From assembly GCF_900113695.1 (NCBI RefSeq), contig NZ_FOQH01000002.1, positions 124,001 to 188,000 of the forward strand: a stretch of DNA of 64,000 bases. Reading direction: 5' to 3'. Below the pieces are notes generated by a model, which was not told where the DNA came from, ran no database searches, and saw only the letters and a program-made list of their open reading frames with translations. Shown piece by piece: positions 1 through 16,179 of this stretch. The DNA is from Albimonas pacifica (GTDB lineage Bacteria > Pseudomonadota > Alphaproteobacteria > Rhodobacterales > Rhodobacteraceae). Every line of letters starts with the position of its first letter. Within the stretch, counting starts at the first letter, position 1. The translations under genes were made by a program, and so were the position numbers.

Positions 1-105
1 CATCGCCTGGGTGTCGTAGCCCTCGGGGATCGGGGCGCCGCGGGCGTCGATGCGGGCGGCCACGGCCTCGGGGCTGTCGGGGTGGAAATCGGAACGGGCG
101 TTCAT
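1..105 (-). CDS. N-terminal 35 codons of a photosynthesis-cluster protein, possibly AcsF (partial)
   Basis: The reading frame starts at the ATG at 105-103 and runs off the left edge of the window. Its start overlaps the TGA of the preceding gene (ATGA), so it is the next gene of the puh operon. By synteny with other Rhodobacterales (puhC - small gene - acsF - puhE) it should be the oxygen-dependent Mg-protoporphyrin monomethyl ester cyclase AcsF. The 35 visible residues (MNARSDFHPDSPEAV...) lie before any conserved AcsF motif, so the sequence itself neither proves nor excludes this. The call rests on position only. Confidence 0.45.
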   Translation of the reverse strand, partial: MNARSDFHPDSPEAVAARIDARGAPIPEGYDTQAM

Positions 106-398
106 AGCCGGATCTCCTCGGAGAAGCTGAATTCGCAAAGCTCCATGAACTCCAGGTCGCCGGTGGCGCGGGTCCACAGCCGCTCGGCGAGGCTGGCGCG
201 GGTGATGGTGGCCTGGCGGTCCTCGCGGATCACCTCGCCCCAGGCGGCCACCACGGGCGCGCCGTGGACGATCACCTCGTCGCCCGGATGCACGACCGAG
301 CCGTCGTTGAAGCGCACGTGGGCGTGCAGGCTTTCGAAGCGGTGCGAGACCTCGACCGTGCAGGGCACCGTCTCGCGTCGTCTGGTGAGCAGGCTCAT
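102..398 (-). CDS. Conserved hypothetical protein of the puh operon
   Basis: This 98-residue soluble protein lies between puhC and the probable acsF. Its ATG (398-396) overlaps the puhC stop and its own TGA overlaps the next start, so it is translationally coupled on both sides. The family, as I recall it, is a short protein found at this place in many Rhodobacterales clusters, with a CTVEVSHRFESLHAHV segment near residue 13, a GDEVIVHG stretch and an acidic end. No enzymatic motif or membrane segment is visible. A role in reaction-centre or pigment assembly is inferred from position alone. Confidence 0.75.
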   Translation of the reverse strand: MSLLTRRRETVPCTVEVSHRFESLHAHVRFNDGSVVHPGDEVIVHGAPVVAAWGEVIREDRQATITRASLAERLWTRATGDLEFMELCEFSFSEEIRL

Positions 399-889
399 TG
401 CGGGTCTCCCTTGGGCTGGCCGGCCGCGGGGGGCGGCGGCAGCAGGGCGGCGAAGGCCGCCTCGTTGTCCTTTCCGAAGGCTTTCAGCTCGACCCGCCAG
501 CCGGTCTGGGGGTCGATCAGGCGCAGGCTGCCGTCGGCGTGCAGCGTCAGCGTCGCGGGGGCGAGCGCGGGGGCGCCGTCCACCGTGCGCACCCGGGTCA
601 TGGCGCGCCCGACGCCGGCGATGAAGCCGGCCTGGCCGGGCCCGCGCTCGAGGATCAGGGCTCCGTCGGCGTCGACCACCCGCGCGGCGCCGTCGGGCTG
701 CGGGAGGATGACGATCTCGCGCGCGGCCACCACCGGGGACTCCGGCGGGGTGGCCGCCGGCGTCGCCCCGGTCAGGCGGGCGTAGGCGGCGATGACCAGG
801 CTCAGCAGCACCATCAGGCCGATGGCGCGCAGCAGGCCCTTGGGGATCCGGTCGCGCTCGGCGCTGCGAAGGGCGGGGGCGGCGTGCAT
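395..889 (-). CDS. puhC: Photosynthetic complex assembly protein PuhC
   Basis: This 164-residue protein has a basic N-terminus, one membrane segment at about residues 22-40 (GLMVLLSLVIAAYARL) and a periplasmic domain rich in beta-type sequence. It has the size and layout of PuhC, which is needed for normal assembly of the reaction centre-LH1 core complex in Rhodobacter. It starts 9 bases after puhB stops and overlaps the next gene by four bases. A proline-rich tail (LLPPPPAAGQ) ends the protein. The call relies on both sequence pattern and the puhA-puhB-puhC order. Confidence 0.88.
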   Translation of the reverse strand: MHAAPALRSAERDRIPKGLLRAIGLMVLLSLVIAAYARLTGATPAATPPESPVVAAREIVILPQPDGAARVVDADGALILERGPGQAGFIAGVGRAMTRVRTVDGAPALAPATLTLHADGSLRLIDPQTGWRVELKAFGKDNEAAFAALLPPPPAAGQPKGDPQ

Positions 890-898
890 GGTCCCCTC

Positions 899-1534
899 CT
901 ATTCCGCGGCCAGGGCGGCGGGGGCGCGGGCGCCGGCGGCCTCGAAGGCCTGTTCTTCCAGCCGCGCCTCGGCGGTCTCGGCCAGCAGGCGGGCCACCGT
1001 CTCGGGCTGGGGGATGCAGCGGAGCGTCGGCTGGGTGCGGCGCATGTGCCAGGGGCGCACATGGGGCCAGCAGACGAAGTAGGAGATGCGGTCCGACCCG
1101 ATCAGCGCCAGCGACAGGTCGCCGGCGCCAAAGGGGCCGCGCTTGAGGTCCACCGCCCCGATCCAGCGATAGGGCAGGTTCAGCGTCACGGTCAGCGCGG
1201 CGCCGATGCGCATCGCCACCCGCCGGGTGGTGATCGTGTAGACGGTGGCCTTCGCCAGCACCCAGGCGATCCCCGCCAGGATCGCGCAGGCCGCGATCCC
1301 CAGCACCAGGAACAGCGCCGCCCCCTGCAGGCCCGCGACCGGGTCGCGGTCGAGATCGACCGCGAGCCGCCAGACCGCCAGCGCCGCGAAATAGGCCATC
1401 ACCCAGCGCAGGCCCATCGCCTCCAGCGCCAGCGCCCGCCAGTCGGGGGCGCCCTGCCACAGGATCCGCTCGCCCTCGGGCGGCACGCCCGGCAGGCCGC
1501 GGACCGGCTCGACATGGTAGTCGTCATGGGTCAT
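899..1534 (-). CDS. puhB: Reaction-centre assembly protein PuhB
   Basis: The protein has 211 residues, close to the roughly 214 of known PuhB proteins, which help assemble the photosynthetic reaction centre. The frame is open further upstream, but the ATG at 1534-1532 (MTHDDYHVEP) has a strong GGGAGGGG ribosome site just before it and gives the family N-terminus with the conserved GERILWQGAPDW stretch near residue 22. Two hydrophobic segments follow (about residues 45-65 and 75-100), matching the PH-like domain and membrane anchors of this family. It starts 14 bases after puhA. Confidence 0.9.
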   Translation of the reverse strand: MTHDDYHVEPVRGLPGVPPEGERILWQGAPDWRALALEAMGLRWVMAYFAALAVWRLAVDLDRDPVAGLQGAALFLVLGIAACAILAGIAWVLAKATVYTITTRRVAMRIGAALTVTLNLPYRWIGAVDLKRGPFGAGDLSLALIGSDRISYFVCWPHVRPWHMRRTQPTLRCIPQPETVARLLAETAEARLEEQAFEAAGARAPAALAAE

Positions 1535-1548
1535 GGCGCGCCCCTCCC

Positions 1549-2310
1549 TCAGATCTGCGGTTCGAGACGGGCGGGGTCGGCGTAGAGCTTGCCGCCGCAC
1601 CAGTAGGCCGAGATCTTGTCCTCCTCGAGGAGCGTGACCTCCCCCTCCGTCTTCGTCTGCGGAACGCCGGGGATCTGCGCGGCGTAGAGGGCGTGGACCT
1701 TTACGCCGGCCTTGCGCACCCGCGCCAGCGGCATCGGCAGCAGGCGGCGGCCGTTCCCGCCCGAGAGCTCGATCTCGAGGTAGCGGGCCATCTGCTCGGG
1801 CCGGTCGACCCAGATGTCGGAGACGTGGCCCACCTCGATCCCGTCGCCGGAGATCACCGGCAGGCCGCGGGGGTCGCGCCCGGCGGCGACGGCGTAGCCC
1901 TCGCTCATCCGCATCGGGGCGAGCTTGGGGTGGCCGTGGCCGTCGAGCTCCGGCACGTCGCGGCGCGCAGCCCAGGCGGCGGGGCCGACGCCGTCGGCCA
2001 GCGGATCGCCCGTCGGCTCGTAGGGATAGCCCGAGAACTCGAACTCCCGCCCCAGCGCCAGCTCGCGCTTGTCGCCGTTGTCGGAGGGGACGCTGACCGA
2101 GCCGCGGCCGAAGGGCAGGCGGAAGGTCTTGGGCGAGGGCACCGGGAACGGGCCCTGGTTGGCCGCGGGGGCGCCGCTTTCGTCGACCAGCGGGTAGCCC
2201 TCGCGCATGTTCTCGCGCTGCAGGTACCAGATCAGGGCGGCGAAGAAGATCCAGAAGGCGTAGAGCGCCACGAGGGCGAGATCCACGGTTCCGATGATGG
2301 TCTCGGTCAT
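1549..2310 (-). CDS. puhA: Photosynthetic reaction centre H subunit
   Basis: This 253-residue protein is the H subunit of the type II reaction centre. It has a short periplasmic N-terminus, a single transmembrane helix at about residues 9-30 (VDLALVALYAFWIFFAALI) and a large cytoplasmic domain that caps the L/M core and shapes proton delivery to QB. Family landmarks visible are YLQRENMREGYPL directly after the helix and the PRC-barrel region around residues 150-240. Length matches the usual 250-260. The partner genes pufL and pufM are not in this window. Confidence 0.97.
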   Translation of the reverse strand: MTETIIGTVDLALVALYAFWIFFAALIWYLQRENMREGYPLVDESGAPAANQGPFPVPSPKTFRLPFGRGSVSVPSDNGDKRELALGREFEFSGYPYEPTGDPLADGVGPAAWAARRDVPELDGHGHPKLAPMRMSEGYAVAAGRDPRGLPVISGDGIEVGHVSDIWVDRPEQMARYLEIELSGGNGRRLLPMPLARVRKAGVKVHALYAAQIPGVPQTKTEGEVTLLEEDKISAYWCGGKLYADPARLEPQI

Positions 2311-2356
2311 GTCGAAGTCTCCTGGCGGCGCGGTTGGGAACGGGAAGGGGCGGAGC

Positions 2357-3823
2357 TCATGTCGGGAACTCCGCGAGGCCCATGCGGGTCGGGGGCCGGG
2401 CGCCGCGGCGCCGTCCGGCGAGCGGACCCAGGGCGATCAGGGTGACGAACAGCAGCACGATCTCGAGGTGGTAGACCGCGGCGTAGCCGGTGGCGGGCGT
2501 GGTCAGCGCCTCGCCGAGCGCGCCGGACAGGGCGGCCTCGCCGACCAGGTCGTGGATCGCGCCGCCCAGCGCGATGCCGAGGCCCGCGGCGGTGGCCTGC
2601 GCGGCGCCCCAGGCGCCCAGCGCCAGGCCCGCGCCGCCCTCGGCGGCCATCGCCATCGCCTCGGTCAGGGTGGCGACCGAGAACAGGCCGAGGCCCAGGC
2701 CGATCAGGCCGGCGCCGACGAAGAACAGGGCGTCGAGGCCCGTGGGCTCGGCGAAGATCACGCAGCTGAAGGCGACGACGCCGATCGCCGCGCCCCGCGC
2801 TGCGACCCCGCAGGCCCCCAGACGCCCGCCCAGCCAGCGCGAGGCGAGGCCGAAGCCCGCCAGCGCCCCCAGCGCCCAGAGCGCGGTCAGCGTGGTGGTG
2901 GCCGAGACGGAGAGGCCCAGGACCTCGCCGCCATAGGGCTCGAGCAGGATGTCCTGCATCGAGAAGGCGCAGGCGCCGAGCGCGGTGACCGCGAGCAGCC
3001 GCCCCGCCTGGCCGCCGGCGGCGAAGTCGCGCCAGGCGTCGGCGAAGCGCGGGCGCGGCGCCTCGCGGGCCGCGCGGTCCATCGGGCGCAGGACCTCCTG
3101 CTTCCACAGCGCCACGACGTTGAGCGCGAGCGTCACCACCGCCGCCCCCTGCACCACCTGGATCAGGCGGAGGGCCGAGAAGTCGCGCAAGAGCCATCCC
3201 AGCACCAGCGCCGAGACCGCCATCCCCGCCAGCAGCATCACGTAGAGCAGCGCCACCACCCGCGGCCGCGTCGCCTCGTCGGCCTGATCGGCGGCGAGCG
3301 CCAGGCCCGCGGTCTGGGTCATGTGCAGCCCGACCCCGGTCATCGCGAAGGCGGCCGCGGCGCCGACATGCCCGGCCCAGTCCGGCCCCCAGGTCTGGTC
3401 GCCCGAGAGGATCAAGAGCGCGAAGGGCATGATCGCGAGCCCGCCGAACTGCCATAGCGAGCCGAACCACAGATACGGGATCCGCTTCCACCCCAGCGCC
3501 GAGCGGAAGGTGTCGGAGCGGAACCCCAGCAGCGCCCGGAACGGCGCGATCAGCACCGGCAGCGCCGCCATGGCGGCGACCAGCGAGGCGGCGACGCCGA
3601 GCTCGACGATCATCACCCGGTTCAGCGCGCCCAGCAGGATCACGGTCGCCATGCCCACCGAGACCTGGAACAGCGACAGCCGCAGCAACCGGCGCAGCGG
3701 CAGCCCGTCCGAGGCCGCGTCGGCGAAGGGCAGCAGGTTCAGGCCGAACTTCGTCAGCGGATGCGGCTCCGCCGCCGCCTCCGGCCTGGCCTTCCTGAAC
3801 CGGGCGAGCGCGCGGCGGATCAT
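2357..3823 (-). CDS. lhaA: Light-harvesting 1 assembly protein LhaA (PucC/BCD family)
   Basis: This 488-residue, about 12-helix protein belongs to the BCD (bacteriochlorophyll delivery) branch of the major facilitator superfamily. It opens with the family start pattern LLRLSLFQVSVGMATVILLGALNRVMIVEL after a basic, charged N-terminus. LhaA assists assembly of LH1. The gene sits between bchM and puhA, its standard position, and its start overlaps the bchM stop (ATGA). The 46-bp gap to puhA is the largest inside this operon, so an additional puhA promoter inside lhaA, as in Rhodobacter capsulatus, is possible. A homologous MFS gene lies at 16180-17496. Confidence 0.93.
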   Translation of the reverse strand: MIRRALARFRKARPEAAAEPHPLTKFGLNLLPFADAASDGLPLRRLLRLSLFQVSVGMATVILLGALNRVMIVELGVAASLVAAMAALPVLIAPFRALLGFRSDTFRSALGWKRIPYLWFGSLWQFGGLAIMPFALLILSGDQTWGPDWAGHVGAAAAFAMTGVGLHMTQTAGLALAADQADEATRPRVVALLYVMLLAGMAVSALVLGWLLRDFSALRLIQVVQGAAVVTLALNVVALWKQEVLRPMDRAAREAPRPRFADAWRDFAAGGQAGRLLAVTALGACAFSMQDILLEPYGGEVLGLSVSATTTLTALWALGALAGFGLASRWLGGRLGACGVAARGAAIGVVAFSCVIFAEPTGLDALFFVGAGLIGLGLGLFSVATLTEAMAMAAEGGAGLALGAWGAAQATAAGLGIALGGAIHDLVGEAALSGALGEALTTPATGYAAVYHLEIVLLFVTLIALGPLAGRRRGARPPTRMGLAEFPT

Positions 3824-4511
3824 CTGCGCAGCTCCATCGCCTGGGAGATGTAGAAGCCGGTCGCGACCCGCGGCCCGACGGAGAGGCGCCAGCCCGCAAG
3901 CTCCGGCCGGGAAGCGACGGCGCGGGCGAGCGCCCTCGCGCTCACCGGCACGATGGCCGGGGCGCGGTCGGCGCGCGGGAAGGCTTTTCCAGTCGCGTGC
4001 ATGACGCTCAGCAGCGGCGTGCGCGGGGCGACGGTGAAGACGATGGAGCGGGACGTGCGGGGCGCCAGCGCCGCCAGCGCGTCCACGATCTCGGCGCAGC
4101 GGTAGTGGATCAGGCTGTCCATCGCGACCACATGGTCGAAGCGCCCGTGGGTGGCGTCGCGCATGTCGCCGACCGTGAAGGTCACGTCCTCGACCCCCGC
4201 CTCGGCCGCATTCCCGCGCGCGATGGAGAGCAGGTTGTCGGAGATGTCGACGCCCAGAACCGCAGCGCCCCTCCGCGCCGCCTCGACCGAGAGCTGGCCG
4301 ACCCCGCAGCCCGCATCCAGCACCCGCGCGCCCGAGAGGTCCGCGGGCAGGGCCGCGAGCAGCGCCTCGCGCATCCGGCCCCGGCCTGCGCGGACCGTGG
4401 CGCGGATCCGGCTGACCGGAGCGTCGGAGGTGAGCTTCGCCCAGGCCTCGAAGGCGGTGCGGTCGAAATAGGCGGCCAGGCGGTCGCGGGTCTCGGTCCA
4501 GGCGGCGTCCA

Positions 4512-4512
<1 letters not shown>
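3820..4512 (-). CDS. bchM: Mg-protoporphyrin IX O-methyltransferase
   Basis: This 230-residue enzyme transfers methyl from S-adenosylmethionine to the C13 propionate of Mg-protoporphyrin IX, the step between BchH/I/D chelation and cyclase ring closure. The SAM-binding motif VLDAGCGVGQ is at residues 64-73, followed by VLGVDIS at 85-91 as the acidic loop. The N-terminal segment AYFDRTAFEAWAKLTSD is typical of BchM/ChlM. The ATG at 4512-4510 overlaps the bchL stop by one base, and the 3' end overlaps lhaA, so it is expressed as part of the bchF-puh superoperon. Confidence 0.95.
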
Positions 4513-12443
<7,931 letters not shown>

Positions 12444-12564
12444 CATGCCCTGCTAGATTGACGTTTGAAACGGTCTCGATCCCGCTTTCACGCGATATTC
12501 ATTGAGAAAACGGGCGCTTTCGCCGCGTTCCGGACGAGCGGGCGCCGCAGGGTCGTCACAAAGG

Positions 12565-12582
12565 CGTCAATACTGATTGACA
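12565..12582. promoter_or_regulatory. Imperfect PpsR operator upstream of ppaA
   Basis: The sequence CGT-N12-ACA deviates from the TGT-N12-ACA consensus at one base and keeps the inner CAAT...ATTG dyad. It is 121 bp from the perfect site and 102 bp upstream of the ppaA ATG. The pairing of one good and one degenerate site in a divergent promoter fits cooperative PpsR binding; occupancy is inferred, not shown. Confidence 0.55.
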
Positions 12583-12684
12583 TCCGGGGGTCGACTCGCG
12601 GAGGATTTCCGGGACGCGCCACTCCCAGCGCAACAAGACGCGCGGCGAATCGCCGCTCACCGGGAGAGCGCCAGGGAGGGTCCC

Positions 12685-13599
12685 ATGGGCCGCAAGCTGA
12701 CGAGGACCGCATCCCGGTCCGACGACCCTGCCCAGGGCCCCGACGACATGCAGTCCGAGGAGCGCCTCAAGAAGTCGGTCGCCCGGTTCGAGAGCGAGCT
12801 TGCGGAGGAGCTGAAGTCGATCAATGCGGCGCGCGCGGCCCGCGCGCTCGCGGCGACGGCGATCGCCGAGCTCGCCCGCCGCTATGCGCCCCGCGCGCCG
12901 GCGGGGCGCAGCGCCCGGGTGCGCGGCGGCTTCGCGCCCGACGCGCCCACGATCGCCGAGTTATGCGCCGCCCTGATCCAGGACGACGACCGCCAGCGCC
13001 ATCGCGTGCTGTCCCGCTTCCGCGCCTTCGGCATGAGCGGCGAGGAGGTGTTCAACAAGCTGATCCCCGCCGCCGCCCGCCGCCTGGGCGAGCTGTGGGT
13101 CGAGGACGAGATCGGCTTCACCGACGTCGCGCTCGGCGTCGCCCGGCTGGAGGAGACCGCCCGCTCGAACGAGCCCGCGACCGAGGCCCCCTCGCCCACC
13201 GCTGCGGAACGCCCGGACTGCGTGCTGCTGTGGGTGCCCAGCGAGGAGGAGCACACCCTGGGGGCCTTCATCGCCGCCAGCCGCTTCCGCAAGGACGGCT
13301 ACGTGGTCGAGCTGATGATCGGCGCCCCGGACGACGAGATGGTCGCCGCCGCCGCGCGGCGCGCCTACGCCCTGGTCGGGATCTCCTGCGGCTCTCGCCG
13401 GCTGCTCGATCCGCTCCGGCCCGCCATCGACCGTCTGCGCGGCGTGCTCGCGCCGTCCGTTCCCATCGTGCTTGGAGGACCCATCGTCGACATCGAGCCG
13501 CAAGCCGCCGACGTCGTTGGCGCCGACGGTCTTGCATCCGACATAAAGTCAGCGCTCCGCCGACTTGAAAAGGCGGGCGCTAAGATGTCATATCGGTAG
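12685..13599 (+). CDS. ppaA: B12-domain antirepressor PpaA/AerR
   Basis: The 304-residue protein has an Ala-rich helical N-terminal region (to about 80), a B12-2-type helical domain (85-160) and a Rossmann-like cobalamin domain (178-295). The likely cobalamin-coordinating histidine is His190 in EEEHTLG, resembling the classic DxHxxG. AerR/PpaA proteins sense light through cobalamin and modulate CrtJ/PpsR. The start at 12685 has an AGGGAGGG site four bases upstream; the longer open frame upstream crosses the operator region. It lies directly before ppsR in the same direction, the standard Rhodobacterales arrangement. Confidence 0.9.
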   Translation: MGRKLTRTASRSDDPAQGPDDMQSEERLKKSVARFESELAEELKSINAARAARALAATAIAELARRYAPRAPAGRSARVRGGFAPDAPTIAELCAALIQDDDRQRHRVLSRFRAFGMSGEEVFNKLIPAAARRLGELWVEDEIGFTDVALGVARLEETARSNEPATEAPSPTAAERPDCVLLWVPSEEEHTLGAFIAASRFRKDGYVVELMIGAPDDEMVAAAARRAYALVGISCGSRRLLDPLRPAIDRLRGVLAPSVPIVLGGPIVDIEPQAADVVGADGLASDIKSALRRLEKAGAKMSYR

Positions 13600-13606
13600 A
13601 GTCTTG

Positions 13607-13633
13607 CCGAAAGGCGAGAAACCGCCCTTTCGG
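13607..13633 (+). other. Hairpin abutting the ppsR start codon
   Basis: CCGAAAGGCG and CGCCCTTTCGG form a ten-pair stem (one bulged G) with a six-base loop, lying between the ppaA stop and the ATG at 13634. In mRNA it would leave no free ribosome site for that ATG. It may reduce ppsR translation relative to ppaA, or indicate that initiation is at the GTG at 13649. Confidence 0.5.
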
Positions 13634-15061
13634 ATGGAAGAAGAATTCGTGAGCCACACAGGATCGCCCTCGCGCGACCTCCGCACGCTTGCGGAATTCC
13701 CATCCGAATTGATCGCGATGGCGCTGGCCGCGTCCGGCGACCTCGTGCTCGTTCTGGATGACCAGACCCGGGTGCTCGGCGCCTCGCTTGGAACCGACGT
13801 CCGCGCCACCGAGCGCATCGAGATCGCCCACTGGCGCGGCCAGCCCCTCACATCCCTGCTGACCGATGACAGCCGCCCCAAGCTCGACAAGCTGATGGCC
13901 GAGGCCGCCGCCGGCGGACCCCGCCGCGCGCGGGAGCTCAACCACCTCGACGGCACGCTCGAACTGCCGATCCGCTACATCGCCTTCAAGATCGACGGCC
14001 GCTTCCTGCTGGTGGGCCGCGACCTGCGCCCGATGGCCGAGCTGCAGCGCAAGCTGGTGCGCGCGCAGCTCGCGCTCGAGCAGGACTACGAACGCTTCCG
14101 CGAATACGAGACCCGCTACCGCGTGCTGCTGGAGACCTCGCGCGAGGCGCTGGCGCTGATCGAGGCCGACAACGGCCGGGTGCGCGACCTCAATCCCGCC
14201 GCCGAGCGGCTGCTGGGCGTCGCCGGCGGGGGCCTCGACGGCTCCGCCCTGTCCAGCGAGTTCGAGGACCGCAGCCGCGACGCCTTCGCCGTCGCCGCCA
14301 ACCGCGCGGTCGAGACCGGAGAGCCGCAGAGCGTCGCCGTGCGCACCCGCCGCGGCTTCCGCGCGCTGACCGTGGACGCGCAGCTGTTCCGCGCCGGCGG
14401 CGAGGCGCTGCTGCTCTGCCGCCTGTTCCCCGAGGAGGCGCCCGGCGGAACCTCGACCGAGTTCGGGACGGCGCTCGCCGACCTGTTCCACAAGGGCGGC
14501 GACGCCATCGTGCTGACCGACGCCGAGGGCCGGATCGAGACGGCCAACGAGTCCTTCCTCAACCTCGTCGACGTGGCCGTGGCGCGCGAGCTGCGCGGCA
14601 TGTCGCTCGCCGATTTCCTCGAGCGGCCGGCCGTGGACCTCTCGGTGATGACCGAGCAGGCGATGCGCACCGGGCGCCTCTCGGGCTTCGGCACAAGGGT
14701 GCGCACCCGCTTCGGCGCCGTCGTCTCGGTCGACATCTCGACCACGCATCTCTCGGGGCGCGAGCCGCTGACCTTCGCCTTCGTGATCCGCGATCTCTCG
14801 CGCCATGTCGGCGCGCGGGAGCCGGGGCCCTCGGTCGACGGGGAGGCGATGCAGAACGTCATCGACCTCGTCGGCTCCGCGCCGCTGAAGGAGCTGGTGG
14901 CCGCCACCGCCGACGTGGTCGAGCGGATGTGCATCGAGACCGCGGTGCAGCTGACCAACAACAACCGCGCCGCGGCGGCGGAGATGCTCGGCCTCTCGCG
15001 CCAGAGCCTCTACGTGAAGCTGCGCAAGTACAATCTCATCGGACGCAGCGACGACGCCTGA
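13634..15061 (+). CDS. ppsR: Photosynthesis repressor PpsR/CrtJ
   Basis: PpsR is the aerobic/light repressor of bch, crt and puc genes. The 475-residue product has an N-terminal domain, a coiled linker around 134-160, two PAS domains (about 163-265 and 283-390) and a C-terminal Fis-type helix-turn-helix (434-468, RAAAAEMLGLSRQSLYVKLRKY). Cys262 and Cys433, the latter in the HTH, correspond to the redox-active cysteine pair of Rhodobacter PpsR/CrtJ. The start is uncertain: ATG 13634 follows a hairpin without a clear ribosome site, while GTG 13649 has a GAAGAAG upstream. Its target operators occur at four promoters in this window. Confidence 0.95.
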   Translation: MEEEFVSHTGSPSRDLRTLAEFPSELIAMALAASGDLVLVLDDQTRVLGASLGTDVRATERIEIAHWRGQPLTSLLTDDSRPKLDKLMAEAAAGGPRRARELNHLDGTLELPIRYIAFKIDGRFLLVGRDLRPMAELQRKLVRAQLALEQDYERFREYETRYRVLLETSREALALIEADNGRVRDLNPAAERLLGVAGGGLDGSALSSEFEDRSRDAFAVAANRAVETGEPQSVAVRTRRGFRALTVDAQLFRAGGEALLLCRLFPEEAPGGTSTEFGTALADLFHKGGDAIVLTDAEGRIETANESFLNLVDVAVARELRGMSLADFLERPAVDLSVMTEQAMRTGRLSGFGTRVRTRFGAVVSVDISTTHLSGREPLTFAFVIRDLSRHVGAREPGPSVDGEAMQNVIDLVGSAPLKELVAATADVVERMCIETAVQLTNNNRAAAAEMLGLSRQSLYVKLRKYNLIGRSDDA

Positions 15062-15073
15062 CTGCCGGGGTCT

Positions 15074-15112
15074 GCCTGGCGGGGCCTGACCGCCGGGGCC
15101 TGACCGCCAGGC
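15074..15112. terminator. Hairpin after ppsR with a 14-bp direct repeat in it
   Basis: GCCTGGCGG (15074-15082) and CCGCCAGGC (15104-15112) form a nine-pair GC stem just after the ppsR stop. Between them GGGGCCTGACCGCC is repeated twice in tandem (15081-15108). No T-run follows, so a factor-independent terminator is uncertain, but it separates ppsR from the independently regulated bchG. Confidence 0.4.
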
Positions 15113-15201
15113 GGGGGTCGCGACGATCCTGCCGGGGCGAGGGGCCCGCGGGCGATGGCCTGCGCGCGGGGCGGGGCCGGGGCGCCGGGCGAGAATCCGC
15201 T

Positions 15202-15233
15202 TTGAGACCGGCGACTGTCATGTATAGTTGACA
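15202..15233 (+). promoter_or_regulatory. bchG promoter with overlapping PpsR operator
   Basis: A perfect TGT-N12-ACA PpsR site occupies 15216-15233 and ends two bases before the bchG ATG. A TATAGT hexamer (15223-15228) inside the operator and TTGAGA (15202-15207) resemble -10 and -35 boxes, with a slightly short 15-bp spacer. If used, transcription would start at or very near the ATG. Repressor binding would directly cover the -10 box. Confidence 0.75.
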
Positions 15234-15235
15234 GT

Positions 15236-16138
15236 ATGTCTGCAACCCAAACCTTACAGTCCCGCCGCCTCCCCCGACCCTCCGCGGTGCTGGAGCTGCT
15301 CAAGCCCGTCACCTGGTTCCCGCCGATGTGGGCCTATCTGTGCGGCGTGGTCTCCTCCGGCGTCGCGCTGGGGGAACGCTGGCCGGAGCTGCTGCTGGGC
15401 GCGGCGCTGGCGGGGCCGGTGGTCTGCGGGATGAGCCAGGCGGCGAACGACTGGTGCGACCGCCATGTCGACGCGATCAACGAGCCGGGGCGCCCGATCC
15501 CCTCGGGCCGGGTCCCGCCCGCCTGGGCGCTGGGCGTCGCGGCGGCGATGAGCCTCGCGGCGCTGGCGCTGGGCTGGCTGCTGGGCCCCTGGGGCTTCGG
15601 GGGCGTGGCGCTGGCGGTGCTGGGCGCCTGGGCCTATTCGCTCGAGCCGGTCCGCCTGAAGCGCTCCGGGATCTGGGGGCCGGGGCTGGTGGGGCTCTGC
15701 TACGAGGGGCTGCCCTGGTTCACGGGGGCGGCGGTGATGGCCGCGGCCGCGCCGGACGGGCGGGTCGTGGCGATCGCCGCGCTCTATGCGATCGGCGCCC
15801 ATGGCATCATGACGATCAACGATTTCAAGGCGATCGAGGGGGATAGGGCGCTCGGCATCCGCTCCCTCCCGGTGGCGCTGGGGCCGGAGCGGGCGGCGCG
15901 GGTCCTGTGCGCGGTGATGGCCGCGCCGCAGGTCGTCGTCGTGGCGCTGCTGCTGGCCTGGGGTCTGAACTGGTCCGCCGCCGCGGTGGCGCTGGCGCTG
16001 GTCGCGCAGGCCTTCGCCATGCGCCGGATGCTGGGCGACCCCCGCGGCCGGGCGCCCTGGTTCAACGGCGCCGGCGTCGGGCCCTACGTGCTGGGCATGA
16101 TGGCCGCGGCCCTGGGGCTGGGGCTGGGGCTCGGCTGA
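15236..16138 (+). CDS. bchG: Bacteriochlorophyll a synthase BchG
   Basis: This UbiA-family prenyltransferase esterifies bacteriochlorophyllide a with geranylgeranyl diphosphate. The 300-residue product has about eight membrane helices and the two Asp-rich motifs: NDWCDRHVDAINEPGRPIPSG at about 71-91 and NDFKAIEGDRALG at about 199-211. The core starts at PSAVLELLKPVTWFPPMWA, so only the ATG at 15236 is plausible. It lacks a Shine-Dalgarno sequence because the PpsR operator occupies that place. BchG heads the unit bchG-MFS-bchP-idi. Confidence 0.96.
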   Translation: MSATQTLQSRRLPRPSAVLELLKPVTWFPPMWAYLCGVVSSGVALGERWPELLLGAALAGPVVCGMSQAANDWCDRHVDAINEPGRPIPSGRVPPAWALGVAAAMSLAALALGWLLGPWGFGGVALAVLGAWAYSLEPVRLKRSGIWGPGLVGLCYEGLPWFTGAAVMAAAAPDGRVVAIAALYAIGAHGIMTINDFKAIEGDRALGIRSLPVALGPERAARVLCAVMAAPQVVVVALLLAWGLNWSAAAVALALVAQAFAMRRMLGDPRGRAPWFNGAGVGPYVLGMMAAALGLGLGLG

Positions 16139-16179
16139 GGCCGCCCGCCCCGGAGACCGCGATGGAACGGAGAGGCGCG

